A stretch of 64,000 nt of DNA from assembly GCF_036323735.1 (NCBI RefSeq), contig NC_086021.1:128805976-128869975 (forward strand), written 5' to 3'. How positions within the stretch are numbered: the stretch's first letter is position 1; each line of letters begins with the position of its first letter. This stretch comes from Rattus norvegicus. Lineage: Eukaryota; Chordata; Mammalia; Rodentia; Muridae. Both the position numbers and the translations under genes were made by a program. This document shows, piece after piece, positions 47,401-58,500 of the stretch. The notes beneath the pieces were generated by a model. That model worked only from the letters and a program-made list of their open reading frames with translations, was not told the DNA's origin and searched no databases.

Positions 47401-50385
47401 CACTTTACAGGTCAGGGCATTGTAGGCATGTGCCACCATATCTGCTTTGGATTTCATTCTAGAAATTGAAATAACATTTTATTTTGTTAAGATTTCATTG
47501 TGGGGGCTGGGGATTTAGCTCAGTGGTAGAGCGCTTACCTAGGAAGCGCAAGGCCCTGGGTTCGGTCCCCAGCTCCGAAAAAAAGAACCAAAAAAAAAAA
47601 AAAGATTTCATTGTGTTCCAACGTGGCCATCCCGGGAGGTCACTTTCCCCGGGCTCTGTCCTAGTGGCGTATGGGAGCATAGGGTACTGCCCGATGATGT
47701 ACAGTCCCTTTCCACAATGTTGGAGATGAAGCTGGGCTTCGAGTCTGCGCCTGCATATTCCTACGACCTCTCAGAGTCCCGTGGACAGTGACTGAGGAGA
47801 CAAACCATGCAGGAAACAAAAAAAAAAAAAAAAGATTTTATTGTGTAATTCAAACTAGCCTAGAATTAGATGTGCTAATTTTCTTTTTTAATGATTTGCA
47901 TGGTATGAAGGATTATGAGAGTGGGGTAGGGAGACTTCAAATGTGGGCTTAAGCTAGCCCTGAATAAATGTTTCATTCTTAGTAGTAGGAGAAAAATTGT
48001 TCTATACAGCATACTTAAAATCATTAAAATTCCTCATTTTAGAGGTCAACTTGTTAGGTAACAGAAAGCTTCTTTTGTCTAAATGACTTGTTAATGAAGT
48101 AATATAGAAAGCTCAACCAAGCATGTTTTCATTTGGTAATTGTTACCAATTTTATCTACTCTATGTCAGATAATCTAGATAGTAGGTTTGGTGTTCATAA
48201 ACACAGCACTGGTCCTGCTTTTCTGCTGTTTGTTGTCTAACTGATAAGAGGAGGGAGACAATTATTACACATATGATACATGCATCTTAGGAAAGCAGCT
48301 TAACAGGCGTAAATTACTCTACTTTTTGACTATGAATTTACTTCTAAAAATGTTACCCTGAAGATGTATTGTACAAATTTACCTGCCGGGGTTGGGGTTT
48401 AGCGCAGTGGTAGAGCGCTTGCCTAGCAAGCGCAAGGCCCTGGGTTCGGTCTCCAGCTCCGAAAAAAAGAAAAGGAAAAAAAAATTTACCTGCAAACAAT
48501 CTTTTGAAAAGCAGGAGACTAGAAATAAATTTCTTTGTCAGTTGTCATGTGTTAAATAAATCACTGCATGTAAATCCAAAAAGCACCCTGTAGCTGTAAT
48601 AAATGATTAAAAGGCTGTTGGGGATTTAGCTCAGTGGTAGAGCGCTTGTCTAGGAAGCGCAAGGCCCTGGGTTCGGTCTCCAGCTCCAAAAAAAAGAACC
48701 AAAAAAAAAAAAAAAAGGCTGTCGGGGTAGCTCGGTGGGTAAAGGCAGGTCCTACTGCTAAACATCCCCAGAATCTACTTAGAAGGAGGAAAAAACTAAG
48801 TTCTGCTTGTTACCCTCGAACTTCCACACAAGTGCTGTCATACCTCAAACACAATAAAGTTTCCTTTTTAAATGCTGGGGTGGGAGTGGGAGAGTAGAGA
48901 TAGCACAGCGCATTATTTGGGATATGAATTACTTCTGTGCATTATATATTCTATGTTAATATATACCATGTTAAGTAACCACAACCACGTGAGTTGGGCA
49001 TAGTAGTGTATCCTTGTAACGCTGGCACTTGGAAAGCTTAGGGGAGGAGGCAGAAGTCAGAGCAAGCCTCTGCTACACAACCTAGGCTAAGAGGCCTGTC
49101 TAAAAGAAAGGAGCCAAGTGTGGCTTTATGGGAGGCAGAAACAGGCAGGTGGCTGTGGGTTTAGGATACCACCACCCTGTGGAAGGAAGGAAGAAAGAGG
49201 TTTGTTTGAGGTATATAGTGCTATTTTTAAGATAAAAGAATGTGATTGTGTGCGTGTGTGTGTGTGCGCGTGCGTGTGCGCGCGTGCACGTGTGTCTATT
49301 TAGAAGGATATAGCAATTACTGCTTAGCCTTTTTTGGCTAAAATAAAGTAGAATGATACACAAACTGAAGCTGAACTTTCATGTATAGGAAAGAAATTGG
49401 ATAGTTTAGGGACAGGAATTGAAAAAACACTTAATTGAAAACGTATGTTGTTGTACCTTTTGAACTTTTAATTATTCCAGTCCTCAAAAAACTGTATGTG
49501 TTGACTTTTATCTTGTAAGATGGAATTGTCAGCCACTTGAAGAAACAAGCAGGACCAGCTTCAGTTCCTCTCAGGACTGAGGACGAATTTAAGAAGTTCA
49601 TTAGTGATAAAGATGCCTCGGTGGTGGGTAAGTAGCAGAATTGATTGGACTCTTTGGGAAACCACAAAGTTGAAGCAGCTTAGGCAAACTTGAAACAGTC
49701 AAATGACAACTGACGGACTGAAACAACATGTGGTAGCAGGAAGAGAGAATAGTATCTTGTGTGGGTTTATATTCTTAGAGATGTAGGGTTTAAATTCAGT
49801 TAAAAGACCAGAATAGGGGCTGGGGACTTAGCTCAGTGGTAGAGCGCTTGCCTAGCAAGCACAAGGCCCTGGGTTCAGTCCCTGGCTCCAAAAAAAAAAA
49901 AAAAACCAGAATAGAAGTGTTGCCTACCCCCAACCCCATCTCACAATGCTGAAAATTTAACCTGTCTCCTCACTCCTGCCAGGTAAGCGCTCTACCACAG
50001 AGCTGTGTGCTTTTGCCCCAGCCCTTAACTCTGAGAGCTAAAGAAAAAGTGTGTAGTAAACTGAAAGTAAGGTTTAAGGCAAGAGAATACAAATTAAATA
50101 GTCAACTCCTGTGTCTATTATCAATTTTTATAGCTATCTTTGTGGTTGTATTGGTCAAATTTCTATAGCTATAAATACCTAAGGCTGGATCATATGCAAA
50201 GAAAAGAGATTTGTCTTAAAATTGGATATTCAAAAAAGACAGCGGTACCAAAATTTTAAAGTTCTGGTGCAGGTCTCTGGTTGCATCTCATGGAAGGAAT
50301 GTATGCAACAAGGAGAGATTTGATTGTGGGCAGGAAACCAAAGAGGGAGGAAGGAGGTGCCAGGCTTACTACCATACCCAACTGA

Positions 50386-50424
<39 letters not shown>

Positions 50425-52532
50425 CACTGATATAAAATGACTATAGTATTTGTTTTGAGACAGGGTTTCTCTGTGTAGGCCAGAGAATGTCCTGGAAGTC
50501 AACTTTGTAGAGGAGGTTGGCTACATATACTCACAGAGATCTGCATGTCTCTGCCTCCAGATGCTAAGATTAAAAGCCTTTGCACCACACTTGGCTGTAA
50601 TTTTTATTTTGTTTTATTGTATGGATGTTTTTCCTGAATGTATGCATCTCATCCTCTGGAGCTAGGACAGGTTTTTTTGGTTTTTATTTGTTTGTTTGTT
50701 TGTTTTAATATTTATTTATTTATCTTGGTTTTTTTTTAAAGATTTATTTATTTATGTATACAAGTACACTGTAGCTTTCTTCAGACTCACCAGATCCCAT
50801 TACAGATGGTTGTGAGCCACCATGTGGTTGCTGGGATTTGAACTCAGGACCTCTGGAAGAGCAGTCAGTGCTCTTAACCGCTGAGCCATCTCTCCAGCCC
50901 GCTAGGACAGTTTTGAGCTGCCATATTTATGAGTATGGGAATTGAACCCAGGTCCTTTGCAAGAATAGCACTGGGCTAAATCTCTAGCTCCCTTTGCCAT
51001 GTTTAAATCTTTTTTTTTTTAATTATTATTTATTTAAAAATATGGAACATTGCACAGATTTGTGTGTCATCCTTGTGCAAGGACCGTGCTGATCTTCTCT
51101 GTATCATTCCATTTTTCGTGTATGTGCTGCCGAAGCAAGCACTGTTAAAGTCTTAATACATAAAATTTAAGATGATAGGCAGTTTGCCCAGATAGATCTG
51201 TTTTGGAGAAGTAGAGGAAAGACTTTGGTTGTGCCAAACCTCTCCCTTAGCTTTCTCTAGAGGGTAGAGGATGAAGTATTGTGACATATATTCACAGCAG
51301 CCTCGTCTTAGCCTGGGTTACCTGGTTTATTCGTGATAGCCTGAAGCCTTTGAGAACTAGAAGAATGTAAGTCTTGAACAATGTAAGTCGTGGCACTGAG
51401 TATGTCTTGTGTTTGACATTTCCTATGCAGGCTTTTTCAGGGATTTATTCAGTGATGGCCACTCCGAGTTCCTAAAAGCAGCCAGCAACTTGAGAGATAA
51501 CTACCGATTTGCACACACCAACGTTGAATCTCTGGTGAAGGAGTACGATGATAATGGAGAGTAAGTGACTGAATAGAGGCATCTAACACAGCAAATACGT
51601 GTTGTGCTAGATACACTTGCTATAAAATATATAAAGTTGGGAGAGTTTTCTCCTCTTTTGTGGGCTGAGTGGTAGTAATAGAAAAAAACTAAAGGGGCTG
51701 GAAAATTTGGTTTCAAGCACCCACATCAGGCAGCTCACAACTACATATAATGATTTCGTGGGTTCTGGTTCGCTTCTGGCTTCTGTGGGACAAGTCACAA
51801 GAAAAGCCTTCATAGAAAGTAGTTAACCTTATTTTGAGAAAGGATCTTGCTGTAGATCAAGCTGGACTTGAACTTTCATCGGTCCTGTGCCACTGGACTA
51901 TACCCAGTGAGGAGGTGATTCTTAGTAGATGAGCTTTTCCAGGTAGAGTGTGGCAGTTGAATGAGAATTTATTCTGAAACTTAGGAAATAGCTCATCAGT
52001 GAAGTGTTTGCTGTGTACCCACATAAAAAGCCTGATCATATTGGTGTATATCTGCTTTGTTTTTATTTATTTTTTATGGTAGAGTTTCTGTGTGTAGTCC
52101 TGGCTGTCTTTGAACTTACTCTATAGACCAGACTGGTCTCGAATTCAGAAGTCTGCCTCTACCTCTTGAGGGCCGGGATTAAAGATGTGAGCCACAAAAC
52201 AATATCAGAAAAACTTTTTACCGACATTTACTGTCAAGTGTGGTACCAGGGACATTTGGGCAACATGACTTTCTTTAACACTAAACTGGCTTACCACCTT
52301 AATTTTGAGTGTAATCATTGGGTATTAAGGATGTAATCTTATGTTGGAATTTAAGAGCCCATGATTCTAATGTTAGTTTCACTATTAATTTTAAAGATAT
52401 TGGACCAAGTAGCAATCTAATCCTTCAGGCTTTATTGGTTGTTTTGTTTAAAAGGGAGTTAAGAATAGGTAATGAATTTATCTTTTTCTTAAGGCTACGT
52501 TTATTATATAATTTTTTATTATTACTGTTATT

Positions 52533-52573
<41 letters not shown>

Positions 52574-55500
52574 TTGCCTCTACATATCTCTGTGTGCCGT
52601 GTGTGTGCCTAGTATCCAGGAAGGCGCTAAGACTCTGTGGTACTGGGAATTGAACCTGGGTTCTTTGCCAAGAACAAATGCTCTTAGCTATCAAGCCAAG
52701 TCTCAAGCCTACATATTTCTAATTTTTGTTTATTATTTTTAACTTAATTTTGGGTCCCCCCCCCCGAAACAGAATTTCTCACTGTAACAGAGCCCTGGCT
52801 GTCCTAGACTCCCCTTATAGAACAAGCTGGCCTCTGCCTCCTAAGTGCTGTCACCATGACTCCAATTTTATTTTTAAGATAGAGGCATGCTATATAGCTG
52901 TTGCTACCCTAGAATTTAGCTTACAGCCTCTGCTGATCTTGCCTTGCAAATACTGATGTTACAGGTGTCTAAGACCACATGGGTCTAACTTCAAAATCTT
53001 AAAAAAAATCAGGAAGAAACTAGTTCATCGTATCCTAGTTAAGGTATAATGTATGAGGCCCTCCTCTAGCCTCTGTATGTATCAGGCATACAGGTCGCAC
53101 ACAGATGCTACTTTTTTTTTTTTTTTTTTTTTTTGCCTTGCGCTTCCTAGGCAAGCGCTCTACCACTGAGCTAAATCCCCAACCCCAGATACTACTTTTT
53201 AAAGGGGGTGGGATTTATTTACAGTAGGAAAGACTGACACAGGTAACTGGTCTACATAGCAAAGGCTACATAGTCAGAGGATTGTCTTCAAAAAAAAAAA
53301 ACAAAACTGTGTTATAATATTTATGTGTAGTGTTTTGCCTGCATGTGTGTTCATGAACCATGTGCATGTGTGGCCCTTAGAAGTCAGAGTCGCCTGGAAC
53401 TGGCCTTAGATTGTTACTAGCCTCCATTTGGGTGGAATCCAGGTCTTCTAGAATCACAGCCAGTGCTATTAGTAATTGCTGAGCCATCTCTCCAGCCATA
53501 CACGTATTTGTTTGTTTATTCAAAGGTAGTTTGAACCCAAGATAGACAAGCACTCTGAACTACATCCAGATGTTCTGAACAGAATCTGCCTATCACGATC
53601 CTGCTGCCTCTACGTCCCAAATGCAGTGTTACAATGCCTATCTTGTCTGAGTTTTTTCTTTTTTGATGTAGGGGCTCCCTATGTTGCTTTGACTAAGTAG
53701 ACTAAGCTGGCCCCAAATTCATAGAGGTCCACTCACCTCTGTGTTCTAACTGCTGAGATTAAAGGTGTCTGGTTTATCCTGAGCTTTAAATGAAATGAGA
53801 GGCAATTCTGGTGTTTATTGCTAAGGCACTTTTTGGTTTTTTGCTTCTGTTTTAAGGGGGATTACTATATTTCGTCCATTACATCTGGCTAACAAATTTG
53901 AAGACAAAATTGTGGCATATACTGAAAAGAAAATGACCAGTGGCAAAATCAAGAAGTTTATTCAGGAAAGCATGTGAGTACCTCCTCCTGGTCTGGTCTT
54001 TCTTTCCTTTTGATTTGTTTACTTCAGCCACTCACCAGGCTGTTTGGGGTTAAATAAAACCCATACAAGGGTTTATAATTTTGCTACATAATATTAAACC
54101 TCTAATGTGTGAACCCATTACCCCTTACAGTAGTCCTGTATGTTGCAGTACTTGTATTAAATGTTGATAATGACTTCTTACAAATGTCACATTGATAATT
54201 CTAGTATACAGCTAGAAAATGACAAAGCTAATGGATTACTCTATTTCAGTTTTGGTCTCTGTCCTCATATGACAGAAGATAATAAAGATTTGATACAAGG
54301 CAAGGACTTACTCACGGCTTACTATGATGTGGACTATGAAAAGAATACTAAAGGTTCTAACTACTGGAGAAACAGGTAATAAAAACCATGTTTTTGGGGT
54401 TGGGGATTTAGCTCAGTGGTAGAGCGCTTGCTAGGCAAGGCCCTGGGTTTGGTCCCCAGCTCCGAAAAAAAGAAAAACAAAAACACCATGTTTTTTCTTT
54501 TGTGTAAACATGTTTAACTGTTAGCAGTTCTGACTGTCCTGTTACCCTGGTTGTAAGATGAAAATGGAGAGGTAATGTGGCTTACAGTTGATACAGTGGT
54601 TGCCTAGCCAAGCACCATGTGAGTGCACGCATACACGTGCCCACATACATGTACCCACATGCACATGGATAGGCCAAAAGACTTGCCTATTGTTCTCCTA
54701 CCTTGGAGTCCTTGGAATCAGACTCAGGTTGTCAGGCTGTCATCTCACCAGCCCTAGCACCATGTTAAGAACAAAAACTGGTGTGATGGCACAGGCTGTG
54801 GTGTAAGCACTGAGAGGCAGGCAGGGAAGGACAACCAGAAGTCAAAGGTTACCCGTGCTGTAGGCTGGATTAGGGGCTAGCCTCACTGCATAAGAGTCTG
54901 TCCTTTAAATAAGTTGGGGGTGGAGGGTGGAAAGGAACACATGGCTCCAAAAGCTACATTTAAAGCCATAGAACAAGTCTCGTACACTAGTCACAGAATC
55001 TTCTGGGTACGAACTCTGTCCGTTGTACTACAGGCTATAATGCAAGGTGTACGTATGCCTGATGTATGATGCACTTCAAACATTTTGCCCTCTTGCTTAC
55101 AAATTCCCTGAGTGCATTTAACCCTTACAAATAAATGCTCTTTGCAGTTCAGTTTTTATGCTTACAAGAGATGTTACTGTTACATAGTATAGGAAAATTC
55201 CTATCAAATGGGTTGGGTACCACACCAGCCTAACAGTGAAGCTCACTGAGCCACCAAACAGTAACAGAATTGGTAACCTGATACTATAACTTCTGGCTAA
55301 TTCCAGAAGGCTGAATGGATCATAGAACTGTGTTTTCTAGCTTCCTGCTAGCTTGATGATGCAGGCCTTTGATCTTAGCACTCCGTGAGTTTAATGCGGG
55401 CCTGTCTACACAGTGAGCTCCAAGACAGTCAGGCAGTCAGGACAAAAAAAAAGAAAAGAAAAGAAAAAAAAAAAGCAAGCTTCATCACATTATTATGTTG

Positions 55501-58500
55501 TCAAGATTCAAATATTTTCCGTATTTACTCCTCACAGGGTCATGATGGTGGCAAAGACATTCCTTGATGCTGGACACAAACTCAACTTTGCTGTAGCTAG
55601 CCGTAAAACCTTTAGCCATGAATTGTCTGACTTTGGCTTAGAAAGCACTACTGGAGAGATTCCTGTTGTGGCTATCAGAACTGCTAAAGGAGAGAAGTTT
55701 GTCATGCAGGAGGAGTTCTCGTAAGTTACTGCTTAGCGTTGGTTCAGGATTTAACTTAGAAAGAGTGACATTGGAGTTGGGGGAGAAGTCTTCCAGTCAA
55801 GACCTGTGATTCTCATTTTTCTCAGCTGAGGTACTTTGAAAGATTATGACTTCTTCAGACTAACAAAAGGGTTGCAGCTTGGAATTCTTAAATAATTACT
55901 TTATTGGAAATAGTGGGTAGAGGCTGGGCATAGTGATCTTGCTCTTGTAATCACAGCATGCACTTGGATGGTGGAACCAGGAGAAAAGGATTGAGAGTTC
56001 TAGTCAGATTCTGTCTGTCCTTTGCAGGCGGGATGGCAAGGCTCTTGAGCGGTTCCTGCAGGAATACTTTGATGGCAACTTGAAGAGATACCTGAAGTCT
56101 GAACCTATCCCCGAGACCAACGAAGGACCTGTCAAGGTGTGTTGCGTGAGGTCTCACCACCCAATAACTGACAGACCTATACAAAAACCGTATTGACCTT
56201 TGTTGGTCTTTAATGTTGGGACTCAAACCTTTATTAAACCTCACTGAGCTATATCCTGAGCAAAGAAAACCATTGCAGACAGACAGGTTCAGTGGGTGGC
56301 TTAGTGGGAAAAACACTTGTTGCAGAAGCCTAAACATCTGTTGAATCCTCCCTTGATCCCATCATGTAACAATGGAAGGAGAAAATAAACCTTAAAACCT
56401 CCACATTTATGCAGATGTAAACACAAGTAATTTTTAGTTGGTTCTTTTTTTTTTTTTTCCGGAGCTGGGGACCGAACCCAGGGCCTTGCGCTTCCTAGGT
56501 AAGCGCTCTACCACTGAGCTAAATCCCCAGCCCCCACAAGTAATTTTTAAACCGGGGCTGGAGATACGGCTCAGCAATTAAGAGCACAGGCTGCCCTTCC
56601 AGAGGTCCTGAGTTCAAATCTCAGCAACCACATGGTGGCTCACAACCATCTGTAATGGGATCCAATGTGTTCTTCTGGTGTGCATAGTCAGGGTACTCAT
56701 ATACGTAAAATAAATAAATCTTTAAAAATGTATTAGTTAAAAACAAGGAAACCACTAGGTAGCATTTGGTTTTGTTTTGGTTTTTTTGTTTGTTTGTTTG
56801 TTTTTGTTGTTGTTGTTTGGTTTTTGGTTTTTTAATTTCCTGTGATTTCTGAACATAGTTTGACAGGGAGAGGTGTGAGGGTAAGTTGGATCAAGGGGAA
56901 TAACAACTTGTTTAAGAATGTTATACTGGGGGAGGGAAGGGGATGGGGGCTTATGGACAGGAAACCAGGAAGGAGAATAGCATTTAAAATGTAAGTAAAT
57001 TTAAAATGTAAGAAATATATCTAATAAAAATTTTAAAAAAAGAATGTTATGATACAAGCTGGGGTGAGTTAACCCAGAATAGTCAGTGTTCTTAGAACTA
57101 ATGAGCCTCCTGTGTTATCCAGGTGGTGGTAGCAGAGAGTTTTGATGACATAGTGAATGCTGAAGACAAGGACGTGCTGATCGAGTTTTATGCTCCTTGG
57201 TGTGGCCACTGTAAGAACCTGGAACCCAAGTACAAAGAGCTGGGGGAGAAAGTAAGTCTGAGCCGTCTCTGATATAAAATGGAAGTTTATATACATACTA
57301 AGTGTAGACTTCATTAGTTACTAAATACTGGTATTTTTTTCCCCAACTATTGTTTACATACATGCTCTTGACTGTCCTGTTACTAAATACTGGTATTTTT
57401 TCCACAACTATGTGTTTACACACATGCTCTTGACTGCCCCCTAGTGTCTATAGCATATAGAGACGTTCATAAAGTTTTTCATTTTAAAATGCTTGGGAGT
57501 TTTGCATTTGTAATGCAATACAAGCCAGGTAGTTTTAAAGGTGATTATGTGTAGTCTTTGTGTTTTGTATTGAGATGGTGTAAAATCAAGAGCAGCCTGC
57601 GTATGTACTCAGCTTCCCACGTGGAGGACCAGGCTGGCCTTATATATAGTCTTCTGTGAGAGTCAGTATAGAAAGAGAAGCTAGGAGGTTAGGAACTAAG
57701 CCTGTGTTCATCTCATTTAGGCAAACTCACACAGGTATTATAAAAGGCTGGAATTGTCTCAAGTCAAGTCAACAAGTACCTGTTAGTAAAAGCTTTAACG
57801 GGCTGGTTTCAAACTCTGAAATCTTTCTGCTTTTGCCTCTGAAGTGTTAGGATAAAGGCATGGGCTACCAGGCCAGGGTTGATAGCAAATATTTTGGCTA
57901 GCCTGAGACTTGTGACAATCTGGCTTCTGTTTCCAAGTGTAGGAGTCTGTGCACATACTCAGGCATGTTTATCTGAGGTAGAGTTTCATGTGATGGCTTA
58001 GGCCAACCTGGAATTTGTGGCAATACCTCTGCCTCAGCTCCTTCAGCTCTGGAATTACAGATAATAAGTTCTTTGTTGTTGTTTTAATTAACAGCTCAGC
58101 AAAGACCCAAATATTGTCATAGCCAAGATGGATGCCACAGCCAATGATGTGCCTTCTCCATATGAAGTCAAGGGGTAAGTTGATTAAAAAGCTGGGGAGG
58201 GGGCTGAGGTGGAATTTATTTTGTTGCCTAGGCTGGCATCAAACTTCTGGATTTAGGCTAACATAGCCTCAGCCACTTGTAGCCTCCAAGAAACTATTTC
58301 CTTATTGAACATAGTTTGGAGAGATGAATTTCTTAGATTTCTTTAATGAGTGATCCCAAAATTACTCCCAGAAATCTCTCATAATTTGACTATAATGTAG
58401 ACACTTATAGAGAGTAGCATCTGGTCAGATTAGAAACCAGAAATAAAAATGATTCTATAACACTATTGGGCAGGCATATGTTAGTAATACTAGGAGACCC

